The notes beneath the pieces are model-generated. The model had not been told where the DNA came from. It ran no database searches and saw nothing but the letters and a program-made list of their open reading frames with translations. The position numbers were made by a program, and so were the translations under genes. From a virus, in the IMG/VR virus record IMGVR_UViG_3300020447_000001, positions 1 to 64,000 of that record: 64,000 nt of DNA; one strand, given 5' to 3'. Within the stretch, counting starts at the first letter, position 1. The number at the start of each line of letters is the position of its first letter. This document shows positions 37,294 through 46,474 of this stretch, one piece after another.

Positions 37294-39393
37294 GTGGCTA
37301 CATCCACCGAATGCCCACAAGGCAACCAAACTCCTGTATTTGACATTGAAAAATGTCAAGTTCCGTGCATATTCCCTATTCCCGACGGGACATGGGGTAA
37401 TTTCTGGTTGCCGCAAGGACCTGAGCCTATATTTGACTTTGAAGATCCTGTTCAAATTCCACTAGCGCCGGATATTCCATGTCCTGTGTTTACCGTGGGT
37501 TCCCAAGCTGATGTTTTAGTAAGGGAAGTTACGTTTGTATGCGCAGACGGCGCACAAGGTGCTCAAGTAGCGGGAAAGCTTGAAGTTACACTTACCAAAG
37601 AAGATTGTTGTGCTTTTGACCTAGATTTTGATTTAGAGATACCGTGCCCGGTACTTTTGCCGCAAGTCACAGTTAGTTCGACCACATCGCCCTATCCCAC
37701 GGCTTCGAGTGGATCAGCGGCATCGACTTGGGCTTCTCTTACAATTTTAAGTTGCGGTAGCGGTGGCGCTCAAGAGCAACAAGAGATGAGCGGTTGTGCG
37801 TTCGACTTGGGGCTAGAAATAAATTTCCCGTGCCCATCTATTTCTGGTAGTGGTGCGGGCTCAACAGAAATAGTAGAGGTCGGCGAAGAATCAGCAACAT
37901 TACTTGTTACCAAAGAAGACGAATGTACGCTTGATTTTAATTTAGACATTAAATTTCCGTGCCCCACAATCGCCCTTACCCCGACATCTTCAACAACGGC
38001 TGGTTATCCTGGCGTATTTACCATTGAAGAGGGGGCAGGTAATAACCCAGCCAATTGTGAGTTTGAGTTTGACTTAGAAATTAAATTTCCATGTCCCGCG
38101 ATAACTAAAGGGTCACAAACTAAAAGTGTTGTTGAGATTGGAAGTGAATCTGCCAACCTTGGCATTTCTAAGGGCGGTAGCTGCGACTTCACCTTCACGC
38201 TCGACATTAAATTTCCATGCCCGAAAATTCAAGTTACTCCGGGCGCTGGCGGCACTGGGGGAACAACGTGGCCGATAGTACCTGCTACACAGAGAAAGGC
38301 ATTGCTCACAGTCTCAAAAGGGGATTTTGGAACTGATTGCGACTTCAATTTCGCGCTCGATATAAAATTTCCCTGCCCTAAAATCGATACGTCGGCAGCA
38401 TCTAACAACGCGAAATGGTCTACGGGGGCCGGTAAAGCTGAAATTACGATGCCAGACGAGGGTGAAGGCGACGAAGATTGTGCGTTTGACATGGAATACG
38501 ATATTCAATTTCCATGTCCCACCTTTGAGAAGCATATAGTCACCGTCCTCCCCAATCCGGAAGAGGGACCACCTACTGCCTACATTCAGTTCTCTCGGCA
38601 ATCCACATCTACAAAATGTGAATACGGCTTTACATTTTACATTAAATTTCCTGTTGTGGGACCACAGGGACCAACTGGACCAGCCGGTCCACAGGAGGGA
38701 GCTACCGGATTTACAGGCTACACCGGATTTACTGGGTATACCGGATTTACTGGATATACCGGATATACCGGATTTACTGGATATACTGGATATACTGGAT
38801 ATACAGGCTACACCGGATTTACTGGAGCTACCGGACCAACTGGATATACCGGATTTACTGGATTTACTGGATTTACTGGATTTACTGGATATACCGGATA
38901 TACCGGATTTACTGGATATACTGGAAAGACTGGATATACCGGATTTACTGGAGCTACCGGACCAACTGGATATACCGGATTTACTGGATTTACTGGAGCT
39001 ACCGGACCAACTGGATATACCGGATTTACTGGATTTACTGGAAAGACTGGGCCTACTGGACCAACTGGATATACCGGATTTACTGGATTTACTGGATTTA
39101 CTGGATTTACTGGAAAGACTGGGCCTACTGGACCTACTGGGTTTACTGGATTTACTGGGTTTACTGGAGCTACTGGGTTTACTGGATTTACTGGGTTTAC
39201 TGGAGCTACCGGACCTACTGGAGCTACTGGATTTACTGGATTTACCGGGTTTACTGGAGCGACAGGCGGTGACGGCGGCTATGACTGCGTCGCAGTTATG
39301 AATTGTATCAGTAATGGTGAAACCGGACCTGCGGTTTTATATTTGGATATCAATGGTAATATCTCTTGGAAGTCTGTCTCCGCATGCCCCTAA
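37294..39393 (+). CDS. Collagen-like fibre with FPCP repeats
   Basis: A 699-residue protein starting at GTG, with GAAGAG nine bases upstream. Residues 1-450 hold eight repeats of 60-85 residues, each with a Cys, an acidic strand and an ending of the form DIKFPCP (for example [30 protein letters not shown]). Residues about 460-655 are a collagen-like tract, mainly G-[FYAPK]-T triplets, roughly 62 in number, opened by [12 protein letters not shown] short globular end (CVAVMNC...[10 protein letters not shown]) may trimerise the helix. Collagen-like tracts with Thr in the third place are O-glycosylated in BclA of Bacillus, and a glycosyltransferase gene lies close downstream. Confidence 0.8.
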   Translation: MATSTECPQGNQTPVFDIEKCQVPCIFPIPDGTWGNFWLPQGPEPIFDFEDPVQIPLAPDIPCPVFTVGSQADVLVREVTFVCADGAQGAQVAGKLEVTLTKEDCCAFDLDFDLEIPCPVLLPQVTVSSTTSPYPTASSGSAASTWASLTILSCGSGGAQEQQEMSGCAFDLGLEINFPCPSISGSGAGSTEIVEVGEESATLLVTKEDECTLDFNLDIKFPCPTIALTPTSSTTAGYPGVFTIEEGAGNNPANCEFEFDLEIKFPCPAITKGSQTKSVVEIGSESANLGISKGGSCDFTFTLDIKFPCPKIQVTPGAGGTGGTTWPIVPATQRKALLTVSKGDFGTDCDFNFALDIKFPCPKIDTSAASNNAKWSTGAGKAEITMPDEGEGDEDCAFDMEYDIQFPCPTFEKHIVTVLPNPEEGPPTAYIQFSRQSTSTKCEYGFTFYIKFPVVGPQGPTGPAGPQEGATGFTGYTGFTGYTGFTGYTGYTGFTGYTGYTGYTGYTGFTGATGPTGYTGFTGFTGFTGFTGYTGYTGFTGYTGKTGYTGFTGATGPTGYTGFTGFTGATGPTGYTGFTGFTGKTGPTGPTGYTGFTGFTGFTGFTGKTGPTGPTGFTGFTGFTGATGFTGFTGFTGATGPTGATGFTGFTGFTGATGGDGGYDCVAVMNCISNGETGPAVLYLDINGNISWKSVSACP
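38703..39262 (+). repeat. 9-bp tandem coding repeat (collagen triplets)
   Basis: About 62 tandem units of the form GGATTTACT, GGATATACC, GGAGCTACC and variants. This encodes G-x-T. Such tracts change length by slippage or recombination, so fibre length may vary among relatives. The same DNA also leaves a second + frame open (LDIPDLL...), which is a by-product. Confidence 0.9.
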
Positions 39394-39408
39394 GTGTGTT
39401 TAAGCAAT

Positions 39409-40311
39409 ATGCCTTTGTGGTTAAACGACAATAAGATAGTAATTGATTCCTCTGGCTATCCCATTGATTGTGCTCATTGTCCTTGTGACGATATTCCCGA
39501 TGTAGATTGTGAGCAGTGTTCGTATTGGGACACGGATCATTATGTACACACCGCAAAGGAGAATTTAACTTTAACCTATACTGGATTTAGCGAAGGCAGC
39601 TGCGGCTTCCCACAATCAACTGTTCCATCGGTAACATGTAGTTCTGTTCCGGTGGAGTCAGATTGCCCAGCCAGTTGCGCTGCTATGAATAGCTCTTGGA
39701 CACTAGAACATGGGCGTTTCGCAAACGACTGCACATGGTGTGTACCGCATGACCTATGTACGATAAGCACGTGGCCTGGAATTAGCGTATTCGCCCATCA
39801 TTTTTTTGATTCCTCGTGTCTTTACTTCTCAAGCGCTCTAGGTGGTTCGAATGATTATGTCAAGCTGATCCTACAGCTAAATGGGGCAGATTACTCATGG
39901 CATATCCGCTGGGAAAAAGTTGTTGCCCGGCCTGGTCCTCCGCATTATGACCCAGGTTGTCTGGGGCCTGATTATTTCTTCAACTGGTGTGGTGCTGCGG
40001 ATGGTTTGTGTAGCCCACATTATAAACCTGATTGTTCTCAAATGGGAAACGGGGACTGCGCCGTATTTACGGCTGCTGACCTAGCGAGCATATACTGGTT
40101 CGGGATATATTGGTCTCCATCCATCTCGATTCCTTTCGAAAACGATGTTTACACTTGTTCTTTTCCTGGTGGCGATTGCCCCTGCGATGTCGGCTGGGCT
40201 GGCTCTGTGATACCGGCAAGTGGTCCCGGAGCACACCACACGCTCAACCATCAGATAACTACAACGTCGCTACCTGGATCTAGTATTACCGCCACTATTA
40301 CAGGCTGGTAA
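39409..40311 (+). CDS. Cys-rich fibre-associated protein
   Basis: A 300-residue protein from the ATG at 39409 (GTG at 39394 would add five residues). It starts MPLWLNDNKIVID, faintly like the docking motif, then CAHCPCDD and CEQCSYWD. About 25 Cys and many aromatic residues are spread along it, suggesting a disulfide- or metal-stabilised beta structure. It lies between the collagen-like fibre and the glycosyltransferase. Probably part of the fibre tip or its attachment; no family recognised. Confidence 0.45.
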   Translation: MPLWLNDNKIVIDSSGYPIDCAHCPCDDIPDVDCEQCSYWDTDHYVHTAKENLTLTYTGFSEGSCGFPQSTVPSVTCSSVPVESDCPASCAAMNSSWTLEHGRFANDCTWCVPHDLCTISTWPGISVFAHHFFDSSCLYFSSALGGSNDYVKLILQLNGADYSWHIRWEKVVARPGPPHYDPGCLGPDYFFNWCGAADGLCSPHYKPDCSQMGNGDCAVFTAADLASIYWFGIYWSPSISIPFENDVYTCSFPGGDCPCDVGWAGSVIPASGPGAHHTLNHQITTTSLPGSSITATITGW

Positions 40312-40317
40312 TAACAT

Positions 40318-42402
40318 ATGCGCAATAAATACCGATTAATTCTTCGACATCGCTGGGCTCTAGGCGATACGGTATTATTAACTTCCCTTGTTCGAGATAT
40401 TCACCGCGCACATCCAGGTGAGTACGAAATTAAAGTTGAAACAAACTGGTCTCCTGTGTGGACTAACAATCCCCATGTTACTAGTTTCGAAGAAGCCGGA
40501 TTACCGCGAGCACAACGTATTGAAATAGGATGGGGAGACGGCATTAAGTGGAATGGGTATGCAAAGTTTAACGATAAGAAAGAAATGCGGCACATTCTAG
40601 CTTGGTATCATTACGATTTTACTCGTAAGACTGGTATCGAAGTTCCTGTTACCGACCCACGCCCTGACTTACATCTATCGCCTGCTGAAATTAAACCACG
40701 AGTGCAAGGAAGATACTGGGTCATACTATCAGGCGGTAAGCTAGATCTCACTAATAAACATTGGCATGCTCATAGAGTGCAAGAGACTGTAAACAGGCTA
40801 AAATCCTACGGATTACAGTTTGTCCAATGTGGTGCTACTCACAGCAGACATATCCACCCTCCATTAGAGGGTGTTTTAAATCTTGTAGGTAAGACAGACA
40901 ATGTTAGAGATTTCTGGAACGTCGTACTTCATTCTGAAGGCGTTATCTGTCCGGTGACAGGAGCTATGCATATTGCAGCAGCGTTCAATCGCCCATGCGT
41001 AGTTATTGCGGGAGGCCGTGAAGAGCCTTGGTTTGAAGCTTATTGTGACAATTTCGAAGCTTTCGGTCCTTCGGCTAAACCCGTAGTAATGCCACATAAA
41101 TTCCTGCATACTATAGGTTTGTTGGCTTGTTGTGACATTCAGGGGTGCTGGAAAAAACGAGTTATCCCTGTTGATCAATCGGATTTGTCTAGCAAAGCAC
41201 ACACTTTATGTCGTCAACCTGTGCGACCTGTGAATACACATGCTGTGCCAAGGTGCATGGATTTGATAACTGTGGATCATGTAGTGGAGGCTGTAATGGA
41301 CTATTACGATAAAGACGTATTGCCGCCTATTGGGGAGCCTAAGGGAGCATACCCAGACATTGTACCTACAGAAAATACCGCAGCTCCCACTACTGAAAAA
41401 CCAGTAGTAGCTCCAGAAGCTCCGCCTAACATTGTGGTTCCAACAGTAGAATTGCGAGAAGCTCCAAAAATATCCGGAGGCCCCGTTCTTCTTAGAGATC
41501 CGTCAGTTCACGCTAAAACACAACGTCCGGATCAGCAAATGCATCCGCAAGAGGCACAGTTGCAGTTAAATAAACCTCCTCTTAAAGCAAGAGCTGCGGT
41601 CTCGGAGCTTGATAATCCAATTATTGGCGGTCGGTACACAGTATTTGTATTGTGTTACGGTGATCATGTTGAGTTAGTAAAACGTTGTATTGATAGTATC
41701 TTAGAAACAGTACCAATACCTAGAATTGATTTACGTGTTGGAGGCAACGAATTAGGCCCTGCAACTATTCAATATTTGCAAACTGTTCCTGCCACTAAAT
41801 TATATCTTCACGCAGAAAATGCTAAAAAATATCCGCTAATGCGTGAAATGTTTTTTGATCCAAGTCATCCAGTTAACACGTCATATTTGCTGTGGTTTGA
41901 CGACGATGCTTATGTTGTAGACCCCCGTTGGTTATCTTTATTGACGTCAATGATTGTTGGCGGACATAACCAAGATTATCGGCTATATGGCAATAAAATG
42001 TTTCATGACATTAACGCATATAATACAGAAGATCACAATCCTTTACGTTGGTTCAGACATGCCGATTGGTTCACTGGAATGCCGTTACGTACCAGGGGTT
42101 CAGAGAGATTAGCTCCCAACGGTAGTGTCATAGATTTTGCTGTTGGTTGGTTTTGGGCTTTAGACGCCGTTTTAATGAAGACAGCGAATATACCCGATAA
42201 GCGCTTAAATCATAACGGAGGAGATATCACTATTGGAGCACAAGTACATCAGGCGGGATATAAAATACAACAATTTAATAAAGGTAAATCGTTAATCAGT
42301 ACGCCTAAAAAGGAAGAAGGCGGACGGCGTGTAGGCGGTTATGAGGAATCTTTTCCGTGGGTAAACCCTAAAAATGTATTTCAGCGGACATTTACGGTAT
42401 GA
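40318..42402 (+). CDS. Two-domain glycosyltransferase (GT9-like plus GT2-like)
   Basis: A 694-residue protein. Residues 1-335 resemble GT9 heptosyltransferases: an opening RHRWALGDTVLLTSLVRDIHR, a middle WVILSGGKLDLTNKHW, and GVICPVTGAMHIAAAFNRPCVVIAGGREE, where GT9 enzymes bind the sugar nucleotide. A Pro-rich linker covers about 340-435. Residues 437-694 are GT2/GT-A-like: YTVFVLCYGDHVELVKRCIDSIL, then WFDDDAYV (Asp 528-530) as the metal-binding DxD, and a late histidine-containing NHNGGDITIGAQVHQAGY. The pair could build a disaccharide. The nearest candidate acceptor is the Thr-rich collagen tract one gene upstream; host surface sugar or DNA are alternatives. Confidence 0.75.
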   Translation: MRNKYRLILRHRWALGDTVLLTSLVRDIHRAHPGEYEIKVETNWSPVWTNNPHVTSFEEAGLPRAQRIEIGWGDGIKWNGYAKFNDKKEMRHILAWYHYDFTRKTGIEVPVTDPRPDLHLSPAEIKPRVQGRYWVILSGGKLDLTNKHWHAHRVQETVNRLKSYGLQFVQCGATHSRHIHPPLEGVLNLVGKTDNVRDFWNVVLHSEGVICPVTGAMHIAAAFNRPCVVIAGGREEPWFEAYCDNFEAFGPSAKPVVMPHKFLHTIGLLACCDIQGCWKKRVIPVDQSDLSSKAHTLCRQPVRPVNTHAVPRCMDLITVDHVVEAVMDYYDKDVLPPIGEPKGAYPDIVPTENTAAPTTEKPVVAPEAPPNIVVPTVELREAPKISGGPVLLRDPSVHAKTQRPDQQMHPQEAQLQLNKPPLKARAAVSELDNPIIGGRYTVFVLCYGDHVELVKRCIDSILETVPIPRIDLRVGGNELGPATIQYLQTVPATKLYLHAENAKKYPLMREMFFDPSHPVNTSYLLWFDDDAYVVDPRWLSLLTSMIVGGHNQDYRLYGNKMFHDINAYNTEDHNPLRWFRHADWFTGMPLRTRGSERLAPNGSVIDFAVGWFWALDAVLMKTANIPDKRLNHNGGDITIGAQVHQAGYKIQQFNKGKSLISTPKKEEGGRRVGGYEESFPWVNPKNVFQRTFTV

Positions 42403-42779
42403 ATACACGAGTTGGTAAAAAGTTGATTTTAGAGCATAATGTTGTGTATCAAATGTTCTCTGACCCATTGTTTTGGGAAAAAGTGCCAGAATTGCTGGAT
42501 ATGAAAGACGAAGGTGAATTAGCACACTATTTAGCGTTGGATAGGTTTTTCAACCCCCGAGAAGTAGCACCAGGATGTATGGATTGCGCTACCATAAAAA
42601 CAACATTGCAGCCTATTTTAAATAAACTCAGCTTACAAATCGCACAATGGATAGACGAGTCACCGGAAAAGACAGAGAATTTAGTTTCTTACTTAACTAA
42701 ACGTTTAGGCTACCGACCCGAATCAATTGTTATGCGATTAGAAAATAAGGCGGGTAAAACTCGTACTGTTGAATTTTAG
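42399..42779 (+). CDS. Small hypothetical protein
   Basis: A 126-residue protein with an ATGA overlap to the glycosyltransferase. It is helical, with CMDCATIKTTLQPILNKLS in the middle and a strand-like basic end (RLENKAGKTRTVEF). No family recognised. Coupled translation suggests a link with the glycosyltransferase or fibre genes. Confidence 0.5.
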   Translation: MNTRVGKKLILEHNVVYQMFSDPLFWEKVPELLDMKDEGELAHYLALDRFFNPREVAPGCMDCATIKTTLQPILNKLSLQIAQWIDESPEKTENLVSYLTKRLGYRPESIVMRLENKAGKTRTVEF

Positions 42780-42790
42780 GAGAGGTAAGG

Positions 42791-43246
42791 ATGGCTACTC
42801 GCCGAATACGATTAACCAAATATGCTGCGGAAAACGTTAACTACTCGTACTACGGGGCCTACCGCATGAAAGTTGCGGTTACGGACGTAGAGGGGGATGA
42901 TATTGATAAATACATCTTCATTTATCAGCGTCACCCGGACAGTCCGTATACGAATGCTAGCCAAGATGAATTTTCAGCCGTTTGCGGCCCCAGTCAATTT
43001 GCAACAATTCCCGCCGGTGCTCCGGATGCTAATCAAGGGTGGCCTTTCTACAGATTAGATTACGTTGAACTTGATTTCATGTCAGTTAATCAAGCGGATC
43101 AGGCATGGGAAGATATTAAGGTTGAGGTTAGTAAATTAGTTGAAGGCATGGGTAAGTTGACTGCTTTGGTTGCGGTAGAAGACGTTTGGTTTCCGTCCGC
43201 ACCTCCGGCTTCTTCGCAGTCTGAGTCCGCGTCTGATTCGTTGTAA
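42791..43246 (+). CDS. Small hypothetical protein, possibly virion-related
   Basis: A 151-residue protein behind a strong AGGAGAGGTAAGG site. It has a beta-rich N-terminal half (AYRMKVAVTDVEGDDIDKYIFIYQRHP), an aromatic middle, a helix, and a Ser-rich tail SASQ-like (SSQSESASDSL). The composition resembles structural decoration proteins. Function unknown. Confidence 0.5.
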   Translation: MATRRIRLTKYAAENVNYSYYGAYRMKVAVTDVEGDDIDKYIFIYQRHPDSPYTNASQDEFSAVCGPSQFATIPAGAPDANQGWPFYRLDYVELDFMSVNQADQAWEDIKVEVSKLVEGMGKLTALVAVEDVWFPSAPPASSQSESASDSL

Positions 43247-43264
43247 TTATTATTGGAGCAAACA

Positions 43265-43585
43265 ATGGCAGTTGATCCTAGTGTACCGGTAAGGAAACTT
43301 GTAATCATGGAAGACGGTATGATTATTGGATTATCTAATAATCATCAATTTGTGACTGCCTTTCCCTTTTTAGCCCCACTAAAGAAATTAACTAACGCAC
43401 GTGTTGGCGGTTGCGGTAAATGCAATTCAGCTGCTAAGCAACGTGTTCAACTACTAAACTCGGCTAAGATGGCAATCATAGGTCTAGGACAAGACAAGAA
43501 AGACCAAATGAAGAAGCTCATGAATGCTAATAAGATACAGGTTAAATACCTGGCTGGACGAGAAGTCAAGACGCACGAGTTCTAA
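43265..43585 (+). CDS. Small hypothetical protein with CGKC motif
   Basis: A 106-residue protein from ATG 43265 (GGAG six to seven bases upstream; the TTG at 43253 has none). It begins with a strand domain (KLVIMEDGMIIGLSNNHQFVTAF) and has one CGKC motif followed by basic helices (KKDQMKKLMNANKIQVKYL). The gene's 3' end forms the left arm of a hairpin reaching to 43625. Function unknown. Confidence 0.5.
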   Translation: MAVDPSVPVRKLVIMEDGMIIGLSNNHQFVTAFPFLAPLKKLTNARVGGCGKCNSAAKQRVQLLNSAKMAIIGLGQDKKDQMKKLMNANKIQVKYLAGREVKTHEF

Positions 43586-43669
43586 CATGCCTATTTAAGC
43601 ACCTAAATTCTTGGCATTATTGCGTCATTATATAGTGAAGGATAATATCCTTCAGCGACCTCAACGGTC
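43570..43669 (+). promoter_or_regulatory. Hairpin series and candidate promoter
   Basis: Three hairpins precede the terminator that follows. The first pairs GACGCA at the gene end with TGCGTC near 43621. The second is TGAAGGAT/ATCCTTCA (43636-43643 / 43647-43654). The third is GACC/GGTC (43657-43660 / 43666-43669). TTGCGT (43620-43625) and TAATAT (43643-43648) are 17 bases apart and could be a sigma-70 promoter, but the -10 box lies inside the second hairpin. Part of this series recurs at 47009-47100. Confidence 0.35.
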
Positions 43670-43715
43670 AAGCCTTACGAGTGGTATGTACATCCGCTTG
43701 TGAGGCTTTTTTATT
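43670..43715 (+). terminator. Rho-independent terminator
   Basis: 15-bp stem with three G-U pairs (43670-43684 / 43694-43708), 9-nt loop, then a T-rich tail. The next gene's GCAAGGAG site begins about 20 bases downstream. Confidence 0.8.
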
Positions 43716-43748
43716 ACATGTACTTTTTGCAAGCAAGGAGCTAGTAAC

Positions 43749-44315
43749 ATGTTAGTAATTCATTTTTCAAATCAATCCGCTCATTGCATCTTCGGGGGCC
43801 TCGGCATTGACGGGCCCTGGACTTATGAAGAAGACGACAACGACTACACCACTGACTATTTGCTGCCCACGGGAGAATTTTTGATCCTGAGCAATGTTCG
43901 TCATAAGTGGTTTCCCGAACTTAGCCATGGGGAAATGATTTGGCAAACGGATCATTGTCATATGTTTTGGGAACGCGTACCGCGTACGCCGAAGGAAATC
44001 GTGGACAGCTTAGAGTCTCTTTTTAGTACCTCGTACACGGACGATAGCGGTGTAACACACACCTGGACGAAGAACATTTACACTGTGTCGGAGCTTGTTG
44101 TTTTGGGCGTCCAGCAACGAATCCGGAACGGTACACTGTGCGACAAGGATGTGAAAATCATTCTGTATCGTAGTGACACGCCGGAGTGGCGTAGTGGCAA
44201 ACACATGCAACTGAATAAGAAAGGTGAGTTCGTAGATTACTGGCCCGGAGGCCTCGCCCTGCAAATCTATGAATTTACTAACGGCTTCGAAGATTTTGCC
44301 TGCATAGTCCCCTGA
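43749..44315 (+). CDS. Accessory hypothetical protein
   Basis: A 188-residue protein, mixed alpha/beta, rich in Trp and His (WFPELSHGEMIWQTDHCHMFWERVP). The ribosome site is GCAAGGAG. The last 28 codons include LQIYEFTNG, whose DNA (44257-44284) equals 28 bases of the structural gene at 20844. Its stop codon lies in the left arm of a terminator. No family recognised. Confidence 0.5.
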   Translation: MLVIHFSNQSAHCIFGGLGIDGPWTYEEDDNDYTTDYLLPTGEFLILSNVRHKWFPELSHGEMIWQTDHCHMFWERVPRTPKEIVDSLESLFSTSYTDDSGVTHTWTKNIYTVSELVVLGVQQRIRNGTLCDKDVKIILYRSDTPEWRSGKHMQLNKKGEFVDYWPGGLALQIYEFTNGFEDFACIVP

Positions 44316-44335
44316 ACATACAGGGGGCTTTTTTA
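44306..44335 (+). terminator. Rho-independent terminator overlapping the stop codon
   Basis: AGTCCCCTG (44306-44314) pairs with CAGGGGGCT (44321-44329) with one G-U pair, followed by six T. The left arm includes the end of the coding region. Confidence 0.8.
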
Positions 44336-44365
44336 TTACATGTACTTTTGCAAGGAGCTAATAAC

Positions 44366-44956
44366 GTGTCGACTTACAATTCTATGAACGAGTTCTACGA
44401 AGACCACTACGAAGACCAAGAATCTTTTGATGCAGACAACGAGCAAAAAGGAGAAGGCATGGAAATTCTAAAAAAGAGAGTTGTTGTACACGAGCGTGGC
44501 GCACAGAAAAAGATCGTAGAGACTATATTTGACGCAGACTTTCGTTATGACGACCTCGGGCTCGAAGGAATTGTTAATGCCAAGCAAACTGCCGGCATAA
44601 CCGGCAGTAACGCTCTATACGAAATCGATTGCGTACTGGGCGCTGATCATAAGGGTAAAGGTTACACCCAAACTTACGAGGTGGAGAGCCTAAGACTTCA
44701 GCTGGGTGAACGCAGCCTTACAGCGTTGCTGATGATTCTTTCGAAGATGCAAAAGTACGCACATTCCAACCTCCCGCAAACCGACGATGAGCTGGCCCAG
44801 GACGATAGTGCGGATGTGTGCGCCCGCAAATTTTCAGGGGCTCGTTTTCATGTTTCTCCAGAAACGCTTGATGCAACTGTTCATCCAGACCACATAGATC
44901 GGAAGGCGAGACAGAATTTGGCACTAACGGTCAAACTGAGTGAACGCCAAGCCTAA
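44366..44956 (+). CDS. Accessory hypothetical protein
   Basis: A 196-residue protein starting at GTG 44366 behind GCAAGGAGC (the TTG at 44348 precedes the ribosome site). The N-terminus is very acidic (EFYEDHYEDQESFDADNEQ). The rest alternates strands and helices, with a C-terminal VKLSERQA. Its unit is closed by a UUCG-loop terminator. No family recognised. Confidence 0.5.
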   Translation: MSTYNSMNEFYEDHYEDQESFDADNEQKGEGMEILKKRVVVHERGAQKKIVETIFDADFRYDDLGLEGIVNAKQTAGITGSNALYEIDCVLGADHKGKGYTQTYEVESLRLQLGERSLTALLMILSKMQKYAHSNLPQTDDELAQDDSADVCARKFSGARFHVSPETLDATVHPDHIDRKARQNLALTVKLSERQA

Positions 44957-44964
44957 AACACCGT

Positions 44965-44986
44965 GCCCCCTTCGGGGGGCTTTTTT
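44965..44986 (+). terminator. UUCG-tetraloop terminator
   Basis: GCCCCC-TTCG-GGGGGC followed by TTTTTT. The extra-stable tetraloop makes it a strong terminator. Confidence 0.9.
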
Positions 44987-45012
44987 ATTTACTTTTTTGC
45001 AAGGAGCTAATT

Positions 45013-45216
45013 ATGAAGATTGAAGTCGATGGTGTTCTCGTTTCAGTCTGTCAGTCATGCCTGGACGGAGAACACAAGAGTTATGGTGAGGATCATCGCA
45101 ACGGCCCACCGGAACGTTGCGACTGTAAAAATATACTGGACGACAAAACACAGTGTATGTGTAGTCCAGAGTGGCCTGAATTAATGACAGCAATTCGCAT
45201 GCAAGAAAGGAGCTAA
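45013..45216 (+). CDS. Small Cys-rich protein
   Basis: A 67-residue protein with a GCAAGGAG site. Cys pairs CQSC near residue 13, CDC near 37 and CMC near 48 could bind one zinc ion. It overlaps nothing; the next start follows two bases after its stop. Such small zinc proteins are common among phage host-takeover genes, but the role here is unknown. Confidence 0.5.
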   Translation: MKIEVDGVLVSVCQSCLDGEHKSYGEDHRNGPPERCDCKNILDDKTQCMCSPEWPELMTAIRMQERS

Positions 45217-45218
45217 TT

Positions 45219-45509
45219 ATGCCCATGGACTTTCCGAATATGGAATCGCTAACGCGGCGTGCTACGCAGCGAGATTTCCGTCAGCCCCACGAGGGCGAGA
45301 CAGAGGTCCAGTATCGAGAGGCGTTCGCGGATTTCATGAAGGACATTGATCTTGTCGAAAGTCATGAGATTCGTGGCGGGTGCGGGTGGGACAGAATGAC
45401 TGATCAGCAAACTACTGAGATGCTGGTCGATCAAGTTGGCGGTAGGGAGAAGTTGCTTAAACTCTTCGCAGATCTCCAAGGAGGAATCAAAGGACAAAAG
45501 GAAGAATGA
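45219..45509 (+). CDS. Small accessory protein
   Basis: A 96-residue helical, acidic protein (EGETEVQYREAFADFMKDIDLVESHEIRGGCGW). AAAGGAGC lies upstream and it overlaps the next gene by four bases. No family recognised. Confidence 0.5.
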   Translation: MPMDFPNMESLTRRATQRDFRQPHEGETEVQYREAFADFMKDIDLVESHEIRGGCGWDRMTDQQTTEMLVDQVGGREKLLKLFADLQGGIKGQKEE

Positions 45510-45730
45510 TGAAAGTAATGTCTGACGGTCAGAACGTTGTAGAACTGTTCTCGGTGCTACTCACTGAAGGAGAAGCACTAGAGTTGATCGAGGGTTTGAG
45601 TAGGCAGCTTAAGCGTCGCAAAGACTTCAAATTTTCTGAATTCGGACGCCTTGAGGTCCAATCAGACAGCGACGAAAGCGGCGAAAGTTTCGCCGCCCTC
45701 ATACACTTCCCCACTTGGGCTGGCTCGTAA
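45506..45730 (+). CDS. Small accessory protein
   Basis: A 74-residue protein with a helix (TEGEALELIEGLSRQLKRRKDF) followed by strands (FGRLEVQSDSDESGESFAALIHF). Translation is coupled to the upstream gene by ATGA; the second Met could also serve. No family recognised. Confidence 0.5.
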   Translation: MMKVMSDGQNVVELFSVLLTEGEALELIEGLSRQLKRRKDFKFSEFGRLEVQSDSDESGESFAALIHFPTWAGS

Positions 45731-45736
45731 CATCGT

Positions 45737-45756
45737 GCCCCTTCGGGGGCTTTTTT
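45737..45756 (+). terminator. UUCG-tetraloop terminator
   Basis: GCCCC-TTCG-GGGGC followed by six T. It is a shorter twin of the one at 44965. Confidence 0.88.
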
Positions 45757-45790
45757 ATTATATGTACTTTTTTGTAAGAAAGGAGCTAAT

Positions 45791-46474
45791 ATGAGTGACC
45801 CTTTAGGGTATATCACTGAACTACGAAATTCACTCGATTCGCCAGTCGTGAAATCGGTGTTCGACAACACCGTAGTTCCTTTTGAGGAGCTAGATGAAGA
45901 CGCGAAAGCTACACTTTACAGTATGGTGTCGGCGTTAGGGTTTATCCGCCTATACGGCATTGATGTGCCGGTGGATGTTGCTATTCGGCTGGCTACTTTC
46001 TCTGTCGCCTGCGTAGCTACAACTATTGAATTCCACATGATTCACGCAGTGAAACATAGGGCGTACGGGCTTATGTCAGAAATAACGGATATGGCGCAGT
46101 CGTTTCCGGAGCGGTTTGACGAGGACGATTTGGAAGAAGGCGAGATTACGAGTATTTTTCACCTGCTCATGGAGTTATGGGCAGTCCGCGCGGCCAGTTC
46201 GCGCTTGGTACCACCAACTAGCGGGAAATTGTTCTGGGTGCCAGCTGAGATCGTGTTGGATACCAAGCTCCATAACAAAGGCCTAAAGGAGGTCCTGTCT
46301 AGCGTCACGTCACTTCCGCTTTTTGACAACTGGCGGAAAATGCTGGTCAAGCCATATTGTGATGATCTGCCTTGGTGGCTCGACGGGACTTTGGAAAAGG
46401 TCGCGAAGAAAATTGGCGATGACATTGACGATGATGAGGTGTACTCATTGAAACGCATTGGGAGTAGTAAATAG
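45791..46474 (+). CDS. Accessory hypothetical protein
   Basis: A 227-residue mostly helical protein behind AGAAAGGAGC. A hydrophobic stretch at residues 58-80 (VDVAIRLATFSVACVATTIEF) may be a buried helix or a membrane contact. An acidic cluster follows (ERFDEDDLEEGE). The C-terminus is charged. The 17-nt repeated motif lies across its stop codon. No family recognised. Confidence 0.5.
   Translation: MSDPLGYITELRNSLDSPVVKSVFDNTVVPFEELDEDAKATLYSMVSALGFIRLYGIDVPVDVAIRLATFSVACVATTIEFHMIHAVKHRAYGLMSEITDMAQSFPERFDEDDLEEGEITSIFHLLMELWAVRAASSRLVPPTSGKLFWVPAEIVLDTKLHNKGLKEVLSSVTSLPLFDNWRKMLVKPYCDDLPWWLDGTLEKVAKKIGDDIDDDEVYSLKRIGSSK

Noticed and set aside
38703-39262. Tandem repeats as a CRISPR array
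   Set aside because: Units are 9 bp, contiguous and coding, with no unique spacers.
38618-39301. 227-codon open frame rich in LDIPDLL phrases on the + strand
   Set aside because: It is the shifted frame of the 9-bp collagen repeat and has no ribosome site; the G-x-T frame is the sensible one.
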